NCBI RefSeq assembly: GCF_011305535.1 | Contig: NZ_CP049905.1 | Location: 2,759,501 to 2,823,500, forward strand | Reading direction: 5' to 3' | Origin: Diaphorobacter sp. HDW4B | GTDB lineage: Bacteria > Pseudomonadota > Gammaproteobacteria > Burkholderiales > Burkholderiaceae_C | DNA length: 64,000 nt | Shown: in pieces, positions 55,091 to 64,000 of the stretch | Layout: the number at the start of each line of letters is the position of its first letter | How positions within the stretch are numbered: position 1 is the stretch's first letter | The notes under the pieces: generated by a model | The model's input: the letters and a program-made list of their open reading frames with translations, nothing else | What the model was told of the DNA's origin: nothing | Databases searched by the model: none | Made by a program: the position numbers and the translations under genes

Positions 55091-58000
55091 CTAATTCGGT
55101 TGAGCATGCTTCTTGCGAGTGAGTTTGCGCAGAAACCATTGCTCAAAATCGTCAATGTAGGTGAACAACGCCGGAATCACGAGCAGGCTCAGCACGGTCG
55201 AGGTGATCAGCCCGCCGATCACGGCGGTCGCCATGGGGGAGCGGAAGCTCATGTCGGCACCGCCCAGCGCCAGCGCGATCGGTGCCATGCCCGCGCCCAT
55301 GGCGAGCGTAGTCATGATGATCGGGCGGGCGCGCTTGTGGCAGGCGTCGAGCAGCGCGTCGAGGCGGCTCATGCCGTGATCGCGGCGCGCGACGATGGCG
55401 TATTCCACCAGCAGGATGGAGTTCTTGGTCGCAATGCCCATGAGCATGATCAGCCCGATGAGCGAAGGCATCGAAAAGCTCTTTCCCGCCATCAGCAGGC
55501 CCACGAACGCGCCGCCCAGCGACAGCGGCAGGGCCGCCAGAATCGTCACCGGCTGCAGGAAGTCCTTGAACAACAGCACCAGCACGATGTAGATGCAGAC
55601 CACGCCGGTCAGCATCGCAAGGCCAAAGCTGGCGAACAGCTCACCCATGGCTTCCGCGTCGCCGATGTCGATCAGGCGCACGCTGGCTGGCAGCGCCTGC
55701 ACTGAAGGCAACTGGCGCACGGCTTCCTGCACTTCGCCCAGGCCCTGCGAGCCGAGTTCGATGTCGAAATTCACATTGCGCGAACGGTCGTAGCGACTGA
55801 TCACCGCCGGGCCGTCTGCGAGTTCCAGCGTCGCCACTTCACCCAGGCGCACCGGGCCGTGCGCGCCGGGCACCGTGAGGCGCTCCAGCGTGGAGAGGTC
55901 CTGGCGTGCGGCGTTGTCCAGTCGCACGACGATGGGAACCTGCCGCTGGGCGAGGTTGAGCTTGGGCAGGTACTGGTCGTAGTCGCCGACGGTCGCCACG
56001 CGCAGGGTTTCGGCGATTGCGTTGGTGGAGACGCCCAGATCGGCGGCACGCGCGAAATCCGGGCGCACGGCGATTTCCGGGCGCACGAGGCTGGCCGAGG
56101 AGGTCACGCCGCCGATGCCGGGAATCGTGCGCAGTTCGCGCTCCACGGCTTGTGCGGCGGCGGACAGCGCCTGCGGGTCTTCGCTGGCGAGCGCGAGGAT
56201 GTAGCGGTCGTTGGAGCCACCAAGGCCGATCTTCACGCGCACGCCGGGCAGGTCCTGCATGGCGATGCGCAGTTGCTGCTCGATGGCCTGCTTGCGTGGA
56301 CGCTCGCCGCGCGGGCTGAGCGTGAGGGTGAGCGTGGCCTTTCGCGGGTCAGACGCGGCGTTGCCCATGAACGGGTCCGAACCCGCCGAGCCGCCGCCAA
56401 TCGTCGCGTAGATGCTGGCGACATGGCCGATCTTCATGGCGTGCTCGGTGGCTTGCGTGAGCAGCTCGCGGGTTTCGGGCAGTTTGGTGCCGGGCGGCAA
56501 CTCCAGCGTGACCTGGGTCTGCTGATTGTCGTCCGCCGGGATGAAGCCCGAGGGCAGCAGCGGAATCAGCGCGAGCGAGCCGATGAAGAACAGCAGCGCG
56601 GCCAGCAGCGTGAGCACGCGGTGCTTGAGGCACCACTGCGACGCGCGCATGTAGGCGGCGAGCCAGCGCGGCTCTTTCTCTTCGCCGACCAGCGGCTTGA
56701 GCATGTAGGCCGCCATCATCGGCGTGAGCAGCCGCGCGACGACCAGCGATGCGAACACCGCAAGCGCCGCCGTCCAGCCGAACTGCTTGAAGAAGCGCCC
56801 GGCGATGCCGCTCATGAACGCAGTTGGCAGGAACACCGCGATCAGCGTGAAGGTGGTGGCGATCACCGCGAGACCGATTTCGTCGGCTGCTTCCATCGCC
56901 GCCTGATACGGCGACTTGCCCATGCGCAGATGGCGCACGATGTTCTCGACCTCGACGATCGCATCGTCGACCAGAATGCCGACCACCAGCGACAGCGCAA
57001 GCAGGGTGATGATGTTGATCGAAAAGCCCAGCAGGTGCATGCCGATGAAGGCCGGAATCACCGACAGCGGCAGCGCGACCGCCGAGACGATGGTCGCGCG
57101 CCAGTCGCGCAGGAACAGCCAGACCACGACGATGGCGAGAATTGCGCCCTCGTACAGCAGATGCATGGAGCTGTCGTATTCGTCCTGCGCAATCGTCACG
57201 AAGTCGAAGGCGCGGGTGAGCTTCAGATCGGGGTGGTCGGCCTGCAACTGGTCGAGCACCTTCTGCACGCCCGCGCCCACTTCCACTTCGCTGGCGCCGC
57301 GAGCGCGCGTGATCTCGAAGCCGATCACCGGCTGGTCGTTGAGGAAAGCAGCAGAGCGCTGCTCGGCCGTGGTGTCGGTGACGGTGGCGATCTGGTCGAG
57401 GCGGATATGGCGTCCGCCGGAGAGCGCGATGTCCATGGCCGCAATCTGGTCAGCCGTCTGCACCGTGGCGAGCGTGCGCAGCGGTTGCTCTTCGCCGCCC
57501 AGTTCGGCACGGCCACCCGCGCTTTCGAGCTGCGTTGCGCGCAATTGGCGCGAGACGTCGGCCGCCGTGGCACCAAGCCCTTGCATGCGCTGCGGATCGA
57601 GCGCCACGCGCACCTCGCGCGTCACGCCGCCCACGCGGCTCACGGCACCCACGCCGGACACGGCCAGCAGGCGGCGCGTGAGCGAGTCGTCGACGAACCA
57701 GGACAGCGCCTCGTTGTCCAGCTTGCTCGACGAAATCGTGAACGCCAGAATCGCCTGCCCCGACAGATCCAGCTTGTTGACGATGGGGTCGCGCAGATCG
57801 GCAGGCATTTCCGAGCGCACGCGCGAGACGGCGGAGCGCACGTCGTCCACGGCTTCCTGCACGGGCTTTTCGAGGCGGTATTCGGCCGAGATGGTGGCCG
57901 TGCCGTCGGTCAGCGTGGTGGTGATGTGCTTGAGGCCCTGCGTGGTGGCGATGGCGTTCTCGATCTTGCGCGCGACGTCGCTTTCGAGCTGACCGGGCGC

Positions 58001-58162
58001 AGCGCCGGGCAGCGAGGCGGTGACGTTCACGACGGGCAGGTCCATGTCGGGAAAGTTCTGCACCTTCATCGCTTGGAACGACAACAGGCCTGCCAGTGTG
58101 AGCAGCACAAAGATCATCGCTGCCGGGATCGGATTGCGGATGGACCAGGCGGAGAGATTCAT
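55091..58162 (-). CDS. RND-family efflux pump inner membrane protein
   Basis: 1023-residue resistance-nodulation-division transporter. MNLSAWSIRNPIPAAMIFVLLTLAGLLSF starts the first helix; FPDMDLPVVNVTASLPGAAPGQLESDV opens the porter domain. ALSLVVGILVDDAIVEVENIVRHL holds the paired Asp of helix 4 for proton relay, and GLIMLMGIATKNSILLVEYA marks helix 10. Length and 12-helix layout fit the AcrB/MdtC group; metal pumps (CusA) have different motifs. It is the last gene of an OMF-adaptor-pump operon (12 nt after the adaptor). Substrate unknown; relatives export drugs, dyes or solvents. Confidence 0.95.
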   Translation of the reverse strand: MNLSAWSIRNPIPAAMIFVLLTLAGLLSFQAMKVQNFPDMDLPVVNVTASLPGAAPGQLESDVARKIENAIATTQGLKHITTTLTDGTATISAEYRLEKPVQEAVDDVRSAVSRVRSEMPADLRDPIVNKLDLSGQAILAFTISSSKLDNEALSWFVDDSLTRRLLAVSGVGAVSRVGGVTREVRVALDPQRMQGLGATAADVSRQLRATQLESAGGRAELGGEEQPLRTLATVQTADQIAAMDIALSGGRHIRLDQIATVTDTTAEQRSAAFLNDQPVIGFEITRARGASEVEVGAGVQKVLDQLQADHPDLKLTRAFDFVTIAQDEYDSSMHLLYEGAILAIVVVWLFLRDWRATIVSAVALPLSVIPAFIGMHLLGFSINIITLLALSLVVGILVDDAIVEVENIVRHLRMGKSPYQAAMEAADEIGLAVIATTFTLIAVFLPTAFMSGIAGRFFKQFGWTAALAVFASLVVARLLTPMMAAYMLKPLVGEEKEPRWLAAYMRASQWCLKHRVLTLLAALLFFIGSLALIPLLPSGFIPADDNQQTQVTLELPPGTKLPETRELLTQATEHAMKIGHVASIYATIGGGSAGSDPFMGNAASDPRKATLTLTLSPRGERPRKQAIEQQLRIAMQDLPGVRVKIGLGGSNDRYILALASEDPQALSAAAQAVERELRTIPGIGGVTSSASLVRPEIAVRPDFARAADLGVSTNAIAETLRVATVGDYDQYLPKLNLAQRQVPIVVRLDNAARQDLSTLERLTVPGAHGPVRLGEVATLELADGPAVISRYDRSRNVNFDIELGSQGLGEVQEAVRQLPSVQALPASVRLIDIGDAEAMGELFASFGLAMLTGVVCIYIVLVLLFKDFLQPVTILAALPLSLGGAFVGLLMAGKSFSMPSLIGLIMLMGIATKNSILLVEYAIVARRDHGMSRLDALLDACHKRARPIIMTTLAMGAGMAPIALALGGADMSFRSPMATAVIGGLITSTVLSLLVIPALFTYIDDFEQWFLRKLTRKKHAQPN

Positions 58163-58174
58163 CGCTCGGGTCCT

Positions 58175-59311
58175 TTACTGGGCAGCCGCAGCAGCGGGCT
58201 GAACGCGCACCAGATCGCCGTCGTTCAGGAAGGCACCGCCGCGCGCGACGACGGAGGCATCGGGCTTGAGGCCCGAAGTGATCTCCACCGTCTCGCCCGT
58301 GCGCTGGCCGGTCTGTACGCGCAGCATGCGGACCTTGCTGTCCTTGGTGACCTCGAACACGCTGCTGAAACCGTCGCGCACGACGAGGGCTGCAGCGGGC
58401 ACGGTGATCGCATTGCGCTGGCCGAGCGCGAATTCGCCGCGCGCGAACATGCCGGCGCGGATGTCGGCATGCGCGGGCAGATCGACGTAGACGATGGCGT
58501 TGCGCGTCTGCGCGTCCACGGTCGGCGCGATGGTGCGGACCTTGCCTTGCACCTGCGCGCCACTTGCCGCGGTGACGTTCACTTCGCCACCCACCTTGAT
58601 GCGCGGAAGCTCGCTCGAAGCGACCTCGGCGCGCCATTCAAGTCGGCCCTTGCGCACCATGCGGAACAGCTCGGTGCCAGCACCGAGCACCGCACCCACG
58701 GTGGCGGTGCGCGAAGAAATCACGCCGCTGTCGGGGGCCAGCACGGTGGTGTGCTTCATGCGCAGTTGCTGCGCGTTGAGCATGGCTTTGGCAGCTTCGA
58801 CGCGGGCCTGGCTGGTCTGCGCGGCGGTGGTGTATTGCTGGATCTGCTGGGCGCTCAACGCGCCGGATTGGCTGAGCGTGCGCGCACGTTCGGCATTGGC
58901 CTGCGACTCGGCGGAGTTGGCCTGCGCTTCGAGCAGATTGGCGCGTGCCTGCGCCACATCGGCCTGTATGGTTTCGCTCGCGAAGGTGGCGAGCACCTGT
59001 CCGGCTTTCACCGTGTCGCCTACGTTCACGCGCACGTCGGTCAGGCGCAGGCCGTTGCTTTCCGTGCCGATGCTGGCTTCCTGCCACGCGGCGATGTTGC
59101 CGTTGGCGGGCAGGCGGGCCGCGAGGTTGGCCGCAGTGGGCTTCACCGTGGACACCGTGAGCGCGGGGCGGGGCTCGCTGGCTTTCTTGTCGTCGGCGGC
59201 GCGCGAGTCGGTGCTCGGCACCAGCGCACCCGCTGTGCCGAGCAGGGCCACGAGAGCCAGCGAGACGGCGGAAAGAGAAAGCTTGAAATTCAGAGAGAGA
59301 AAGCGCGACAT
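58175..59311 (-). CDS. RND efflux periplasmic adaptor (membrane fusion protein)
   Basis: 378-residue adaptor linking the RND pump to the outer membrane channel. N-terminal signal/anchor (LNFKLSLSAVSLALVALLGTAGALV), lipoyl-like halves around RVNVGDTVKAGQVLATF and HTTVLAPDSGVISSRTATVGAVL, a coiled-coil hairpin of Ala/Gln heptads (QADVAQARANLLEAQANSAESQANAERARTLSQSGAL), and a beta-barrel domain to the end. ATG 59311 is used; ATG 59347 would start 7 nt after the preceding stop and add 12 residues. Neither has a clear ribosome site. Confidence 0.93.
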   Translation of the reverse strand: MSRFLSLNFKLSLSAVSLALVALLGTAGALVPSTDSRAADDKKASEPRPALTVSTVKPTAANLAARLPANGNIAAWQEASIGTESNGLRLTDVRVNVGDTVKAGQVLATFASETIQADVAQARANLLEAQANSAESQANAERARTLSQSGALSAQQIQQYTTAAQTSQARVEAAKAMLNAQQLRMKHTTVLAPDSGVISSRTATVGAVLGAGTELFRMVRKGRLEWRAEVASSELPRIKVGGEVNVTAASGAQVQGKVRTIAPTVDAQTRNAIVYVDLPAHADIRAGMFARGEFALGQRNAITVPAAALVVRDGFSSVFEVTKDSKVRMLRVQTGQRTGETVEITSGLKPDASVVARGGAFLNDGDLVRVQPAAAAAQ

Positions 59312-59353
59312 GGCAAATCGGTGGGTTGATCGGTTAACGCGTTTCATGGCAAA

Positions 59354-60796
59354 TCATTGGGGCTGGCGGGCGGTCTGTGCGTCGGCGACGGGTTCCTGCG
59401 CGTTCGTCAGGTCCCAACCACCGCCCGCGGCGCGGTAGAGCTGAATCCATGCGGCCATGCGTTCCTGCTCCAGCGTGACCAGTGCGAGCTCGGAAGCGAG
59501 CGCCGTGCGGCGCGCGTTCTCCAGATCGAGCTGGCTGGCCAGACCGCCGCTCCACAGCGCCTGCGTGGCGTCGAGCGAGCGCTTGTAGCCATCGGCGGCG
59601 TTCTGTGCGTCGGTGCGGCGTTCGCTGGTGCTCGCCAGTTTGGTGAGCGCTTGTTCGACCTCGCTCACCGCTTGTCGCACCTGTCCGCGATAGCTCACCG
59701 CTGCCGCGTCGTAGCGCGCCTTGGCGGCGGTGACCTGCGCGGCGCGGCGGCCGCCATCGAGCAGCGGCAGCGACACGGCGACCGGGCCGATCGTCCAGAT
59801 GTTGCTGCTGCCGCTCATGCTGCCGGTGCCGACGTACATGCGGCCAATCGAGCCGCCCAGCGTCAGGCGCGGATAGCGCTCGGCCTCGGCACTGCCGACC
59901 TCGGCGCTCGCGGCGGCCACTTCGCGCTCTGCGGCGAACACGTCGGGGCGCTGGGTGATGGCCTTGGCGGGAATGCTGTCCACGGTGAACAGGTTCTCGG
60001 GCAGCGCAGTCGCAGGTGTCTGCGCGAGTGCGGTGCGCAGTGCGGCTTCAACGCGGCCGGTCAGGGCGACCAGCGTCTTGATGCCGATGTCGCACTGCAA
60101 TTGCTGCTGCGTTGCGCGCACCCGGCCATCGGAAAAACTGGCGGCTGCCAGCGCCGCGTTGGCCGGTGCGGTGAAGCCCGCGCGTTCGCTTTCCCTGGAA
60201 AGTCTGGCGGTCTGTTCGCGCGATTTCACATCGTCCTGCAGCACGCCCACCTGCCGCGCGCAGTAGCGCCAGCCGGTGTATTGCAGCGCCACTTCGGCGG
60301 CGACGGAAACGCGCGCATCATGCCACTGCGCGCGCGAGCCTGCAAGCCGTTCGCGCGCCGCATCGGAGGTGGCGGAGTTTCTGCCGAACAGGTCGATCTC
60401 CCAACCTGCCTGAACGCCGATCTGTGCGGTGTTGGCCAAGCCTGAGGTCTGCTGGTTGAAGCCGCGGCTGGCGCTGCCTTGGGCATCCAGCGTCGGCAAC
60501 AGTGCGGCGCGCGCGGCGACCTGGGTGGCGCGGGCTTGCTCGAATTTCGAGCGGGCCTGTGCGATGGTGGGGCTGGCGGTCTGTGCTTCGTGGATAAGTG
60601 CGGCAAGCAACGGGTCGCCCGTGCCGCTCCACCACGTTTCGAGCTGACGCACGCTGCCGCCGTGCGGAAGCGGCGCATGCCATTGGGCGGGCAGTGGCGC
60701 CTCGACCTGCGCGGGCGGGCGCTGAACGGCGCAGCCCGCCAAGGCCAATGGCAACGAGAGAGACAGAGCCAGATGCTGCAAGCGAATTCGCGGCAT
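59354..60796 (-). CDS. Outer membrane efflux lipoprotein (NodT/OprM family)
   Basis: 480-residue outer membrane factor. ATG 60796 gives a signal peptide with lipobox LAGC (Cys about 18). Two TolC-type repeats follow, seen in WWSGTGDPLLAALIHEAQTASPTIAQARSKFEQARA, AGWEIDLFGRNSATSDAARERLAGSRAQWHDARVSVAAEVALQY and QRPDVFAAEREVAAASAEVGSAEAERYPRLTLGGSIG, then SLPLLDGGRRAAQVTAAKARYDAAAVSYRGQVRQAVSEVEQAL. First gene of the operon, followed by adaptor and pump. The frame is open upstream but without family similarity. Confidence 0.94.
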   Translation of the reverse strand: MPRIRLQHLALSLSLPLALAGCAVQRPPAQVEAPLPAQWHAPLPHGGSVRQLETWWSGTGDPLLAALIHEAQTASPTIAQARSKFEQARATQVAARAALLPTLDAQGSASRGFNQQTSGLANTAQIGVQAGWEIDLFGRNSATSDAARERLAGSRAQWHDARVSVAAEVALQYTGWRYCARQVGVLQDDVKSREQTARLSRESERAGFTAPANAALAAASFSDGRVRATQQQLQCDIGIKTLVALTGRVEAALRTALAQTPATALPENLFTVDSIPAKAITQRPDVFAAEREVAAASAEVGSAEAERYPRLTLGGSIGRMYVGTGSMSGSSNIWTIGPVAVSLPLLDGGRRAAQVTAAKARYDAAAVSYRGQVRQAVSEVEQALTKLASTSERRTDAQNAADGYKRSLDATQALWSGGLASQLDLENARRTALASELALVTLEQERMAAWIQLYRAAGGGWDLTNAQEPVADAQTARQPQ

Positions 60797-60885
60797 GGAT
60801 GAGACGTCTTGTGAGTCAAGAAGTGCGCCCTCGTGAGGCGACTTCGGAATGGGAACGGTCTGGCGTGCGCGGGGTGGAAAATCAG

Positions 60886-60920
60886 GGATGGGTCCCATCC
60901 ATTCGGGGATGGATCCATCC
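60886..60920. promoter_or_regulatory. Twin palindromes upstream of the efflux operon
   Basis: GGATGGGTCCCATCC (60886-60900) and GGATGGATCCATCC (60907-60920), two closely related palindromes with centres about 20.5 bp (two helical turns) apart, 90-124 bp before the outer membrane factor start. This is the arrangement expected for two dimers of one repressor or activator. No regulator gene adjoins. The rest of the 300-bp gap 60797-61096 shows nothing else recognisable. Confidence 0.55.
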
Positions 60921-61096
60921 ATGGGCGCGCAGGTTCGCTGGACCGATGAGCGATGCATTAAAGCATGAATGCCATGCAATTTTCCAGCGCGCGAGCACCT
61001 GCCTTGGGGCATCGCAGAGAGAGCGTCAACGGGTGCGAGGCTTTGTGAGTGAGGCGCGAAAGCGGCGCCTCACTTCACTGTGGCACAAGGCCGTCT

Positions 61097-63910
61097 TCAG
61101 GCGGTGAAGACGGCGTTCCAGAGCGCCAGAATCGCATCGCGTTCGGTGACGAGTTCGTCGTCCGGCACGCGCGTGGGTTCTTCGTTCAGGCGTGCGCGGT
61201 GCTGCACATGGCGCAGCGTGCGATATGCGTTGGCAGCGTTCGCGCCCACGCCCACAGGCAGCAGGCCGACGGCTTCGGCGCGTTGCAACAGCGCGATGTT
61301 GCCGACGTTGTCGCGCAGGCCGGGATGGGCGTCCGACTGCGACAGCACCAGGTACTGCACGGCGAACTCGGCATCGACCATCGCGCCGTGGCTGTGCTTC
61401 ACATCGAACTCGCCATGCGGCACGGGATGCGCGCTGCGCACGCGGTCGCGCATGGTGACGATTTCATCGCGCAAGGACGCACTGTCGCGCGGCGCGGTGA
61501 TCACGGCCTCGCGCACGGCGTCGAAGCGCTCGCGCAGATGCAGCCCGCCGTGCGGTTCGTCCTTGACGATCGGGTTGCCCTGGTCGTCGAGCGGCACGAG
61601 GTCTTCGGTGCCCAGCACGAAGCGGGCGCGCGTCATGGCCTGATGTTCCCAGGTCCAGGCGGTGTTGCTGCCGCGCTTGGTCTGGTAGTCGGCATAGGCC
61701 TGAAAGCGCGTGACCAGCAGGCCCGAGTTGCCATTGGGGCGCAGCGCGGTGTCGATCTCGAACAGGTCGCCTTCACCGGTCTTCACCGACAGCCAGTTGA
61801 CCAGCTTGCGCACGAAGGCCGCGTAGATTTCGGACGCGTTCTCGTCGTCGTCATCGAACACGAAGACGATGTCGAGATCGCTGCCGTAGCCCAGTTCCTT
61901 GCCGCCGAGCTTGCCGTAGCCAATGATGGCGAACTGCGGTGTCTCGCGGTGCTTGTTCTTCAGGCGCGACCAGCACCAGCGGGCGGTCACGCGCAGCACG
62001 CAGTCGGCCAGCGCGGACAGGTCATCCGCGACTTGCTCGACCGTGATGCGGTGCTCCACGTCGCGTGCCAGCGTGCGGAAGGTTTCCGCATGGTGCGCGC
62101 GGCGCAGCAGATTGAGCAGGTTTTCGTCGTCGTCCTCGCCGGTCGAGCGCAGGGCGGCCAGACGCAGTTCCAGTTCATGCTCGAAGTCGGCAGGCACGAA
62201 GCGTTCGGACATCAGCGCTTCGCTCGCCAGCTCGTCGATCACGCCGGGGTGCTGCAGCATGTAGCGCGCAGGCCATTTGGCCGAGCCAAGCAGATGCAGC
62301 AGATGCTCGTGCACCGAAGGGCGCTCCAGCAGCAGCGCCAAGTAGCTTTCGCGGCGCAAGAGCGGCTCCAGCCATTCGACAAAGCGCACGGCGGCGGCTT
62401 CGTCGGTCGTGCCTTCGCCGATCCAGCGTGCGGTGCGCTGCGTGAGTCGGTACAGACGGGCACGTGCTTCATCGCGCAGCCCTTGCACGCGCTGGTTGGT
62501 GCGCCAGTCGGACACGCGCTCGCGCATCTTGGGGGGCAGTTGTTCGATCAACGTGTCGAGTTCAGGCGCAGGTGTGGCCGTGCCGGCAGCACGTGGGCCG
62601 CCGCAGTTGCCGCCAGCGCATTTCTTCTTCTCGGCCTCGCCGCCGAGCAGCGTGTCGAACTCCTGAGCGACCAGCTCGCGGTGCGTGTCCAGCTCCTTGA
62701 GGAAGTCGCTGCATTCCACGCCCATGGTGCGGCCGATCCAGCACAGATCGTCGTCGGACGTGGGCAGCACATGGGTCTGCTGGTCGTCCAGATACTGAAT
62801 GCGGTGCTCGACCTTGCGCAGAAACACATAGGCGCGGGCGAGCGCATCGGCCGTTTCCTGCGGCATGAGTCCGGCGCGGGCCAGGCGCTGTAGCGCTTCC
62901 AGCGTGGGGCGGCAACGCAGCTCGGGGAACTGGCCGCCGCGCACCACCTGCAGCAGCTGCACGGTGAATTCGATCTCACGAATCCCGCCGCGCGAGAGCT
63001 TCACGTCGTTGGCGCGTTCGGGGTGACCGGCGCTGCGTTTGGACGCGTGATCGCGGATCTGGCGATGCAGCGAGCGCAGCGAATCGAAGACGTTGTAGTC
63101 CAGATAACGGCGGAACACGAATGGCAGCACCACGCCGCGCAGCGCCTGCACGTTGGGTGTCGACAGGCACGAACGCGGCGCGACGACACGGCTTTTCAGC
63201 CAGGCAAAGCGTTCCCACTCGCGGCCATGCACGAGCAGATATTCTTCGAGCGCCGTCAGCGACACGGCCGATGGGCCGGAGTTGCCGTTGGGGCGCAGCG
63301 CGAGATCGACGCGGAAGACGAAGCCATGCTCGGTCGTCTCGCCGACCAGGTTGTAGATGGCCTTGACCGCGCGGGCGAAGTATTCGTGGTTGGACAGCTT
63401 GCCGCGCCCGTCGGGCAGGCCGGCGGTTTCGCCGTCGTGTTCGTAGACGTAGATGAGGTCGATGTCGCTCGACACGTTCAACTCGCGCGCGCCGAGCTTG
63501 CCCATGCCGATCACCCAGAGCTGCACGGGCTCGCCGTTCGGGCCCAGCGGTGCGCCGTGGCGGGTGTCCAGATCGGCACGTGCAGCGATGCAGGCGCGGT
63601 CCAAGGCCAGTTCGGCCAGATGCGTGACGGGCAGGCAAATGTCTTCGAGCGGAGCCTGCTGTTCGCAGTCCAGCCGGATCAGCCGCTCCATCACGAGCTG
63701 GCGCAGGATGCGCAAGGCCGCGCCCAGATCATGGCCTTTGGCGATGAGGGCATCGCAGGTCTCGGCCATGGTCTCGCGTGTGGGAACACCGGCAGGCAGC
63801 AGGGCCATTTCCGATTCGTAGCGCCGGTGCAGGCGCTGGAAAAAGCGGGAATGGTCTGCGAGATGGCTGGTGCCATCGATGGGGGTCAAATCTGAGGAGG
63901 GCTTCTGCAT
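61097..63910 (-). CDS. glnE: Bifunctional glutamine synthetase adenylyltransferase/deadenylase
   Basis: 937-residue GlnE, which adenylylates and deadenylylates glutamine synthetase in response to PII. Two nucleotidyltransferase domains carry the G-x-LG-x(2)-EL-x(4)SD-D signatures: GKLGARELNVSSDIDLIYVYEHDGET in the N-terminal (deadenylylase) half and GKLGGKELGYGSDLDIVFVFDDDDEN in the C-terminal (adenylylase) half; RGGIREIEFTVQLLQ and HSHGAMVDAEFAVQYLV follow each. ATG 63910 is chosen over an in-frame TTG at 63925. Nothing else was recognised in 63926-64000. Confidence 0.96.
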   Translation of the reverse strand: MQKPSSDLTPIDGTSHLADHSRFFQRLHRRYESEMALLPAGVPTRETMAETCDALIAKGHDLGAALRILRQLVMERLIRLDCEQQAPLEDICLPVTHLAELALDRACIAARADLDTRHGAPLGPNGEPVQLWVIGMGKLGARELNVSSDIDLIYVYEHDGETAGLPDGRGKLSNHEYFARAVKAIYNLVGETTEHGFVFRVDLALRPNGNSGPSAVSLTALEEYLLVHGREWERFAWLKSRVVAPRSCLSTPNVQALRGVVLPFVFRRYLDYNVFDSLRSLHRQIRDHASKRSAGHPERANDVKLSRGGIREIEFTVQLLQVVRGGQFPELRCRPTLEALQRLARAGLMPQETADALARAYVFLRKVEHRIQYLDDQQTHVLPTSDDDLCWIGRTMGVECSDFLKELDTHRELVAQEFDTLLGGEAEKKKCAGGNCGGPRAAGTATPAPELDTLIEQLPPKMRERVSDWRTNQRVQGLRDEARARLYRLTQRTARWIGEGTTDEAAAVRFVEWLEPLLRRESYLALLLERPSVHEHLLHLLGSAKWPARYMLQHPGVIDELASEALMSERFVPADFEHELELRLAALRSTGEDDDENLLNLLRRAHHAETFRTLARDVEHRITVEQVADDLSALADCVLRVTARWCWSRLKNKHRETPQFAIIGYGKLGGKELGYGSDLDIVFVFDDDDENASEIYAAFVRKLVNWLSVKTGEGDLFEIDTALRPNGNSGLLVTRFQAYADYQTKRGSNTAWTWEHQAMTRARFVLGTEDLVPLDDQGNPIVKDEPHGGLHLRERFDAVREAVITAPRDSASLRDEIVTMRDRVRSAHPVPHGEFDVKHSHGAMVDAEFAVQYLVLSQSDAHPGLRDNVGNIALLQRAEAVGLLPVGVGANAANAYRTLRHVQHRARLNEEPTRVPDDELVTERDAILALWNAVFTA

Positions 63911-64000
63911 TTCAGGCTGGCGCAAGGCGCACTGTCACAGCATGAGTGCAACCGGCATTCGCTGCCTGGCTGTACATCACGACACCATCTGTGCGAAACC

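Noticed and set aside
56270-56340. LTLTLSPRGERP stretch in the RND pump, similar to a translated dispersed repeat
   Set aside because: It falls at a position where related pumps have a similar KATLTVTL-like strand, and the frame continues normally; no sign of insertion.
55859-59329. 1156-codon plus-strand open frame
   Set aside because: Antisense to the RND pump and adaptor genes, with no recognisable domain; a shadow of high third-position GC.

Overview
The window is a 64 kb piece of a GC-rich betaproteobacterial chromosome, most likely from the Comamonadaceae (Comamonas/Acidovorax/Delftia-like). The reasons are three Bug-type tripartite tricarboxylate receptor proteins, type 2 ArgC and PyrF, the ssb-MFS-uvrA and def-fmt/LysM-dprA neighbourhoods, glnE next to an efflux operon, and short dispersed repeats of the kind common in that family. 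The genus call is inference. No rRNA, tRNA or CRISPR array was seen.

Layout. 1-3778: a divergent catabolic cluster, with PdxA2-like dehydrogenase and DUF1537 four-carbon acid-sugar kinase on the minus strand and two Bug receptors on the plus strand. 3891-6044: a PAS-GGDEF-EAL protein. 6403-13810: ssb, an MFS carrier, a MarR-regulated 14-TM-type efflux pump and uvrA. 14055-16289: an acetaldehyde dehydrogenase behind a sigma-54-like promoter, with its DUF779 partner; a dispersed repeat separates the two. 16307-19558: M14 aspartoacylase-like amidohydrolase, Bug receptor and LysR regulator. 19582-21348: pyrF and an EamA permease. 21633-22777: two lipoproteins, one FlgO-like. 23010-27719: pgk, then azlD, azlC, fmt, a lipoprotein and def. 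27912-31484: LysM protein, dprA, argC. 31797-35599: sucCD followed by two tandem TerC paralogues. 35919-37459: a PP2C phosphatase and an FHA protein.

37735-44667 is the most unusual part. A sigma-54-driven major type IV pilin gene, pilA, is followed after a strong terminator by an AT-rich run of five same-strand genes: TfpZ-family pilin accessory protein, an LTA-synthase-like AlkP-fold membrane transferase, an EptA-like phosphoethanolamine transferase, and a two-gene split version of the fused MFS/spermidine-synthase-like membrane protein. The composition is very different from the flanks: 39301-39360 has 19 G/C of 60, 12001-12060 has 40 of 60. An IS5-family element (44667-45938) ends the island, and its first base completes the stop codon of the last gene. 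I read this as a horizontally acquired cassette for pilin assembly and decoration (phospho-form and possibly amine groups). The function is inferred, not shown.

46043-64000 returns to core genome: moaC, an M48 protease, small membrane proteins, a third TerC, DUF1289/DUF2007 proteins, yaeQ, purB, a glutathione S-transferase, a three-gene RND efflux operon with paired palindromes upstream, and glnE.

Two further signals stand out. A roughly 95-nt hairpin element occurs twice (21387-21479 and 52172-52267); its apical loop is nearly identical and its stems differ by compensatory changes. A roughly 200-bp repeat occurs at 15684-15885 and 18461-18657.
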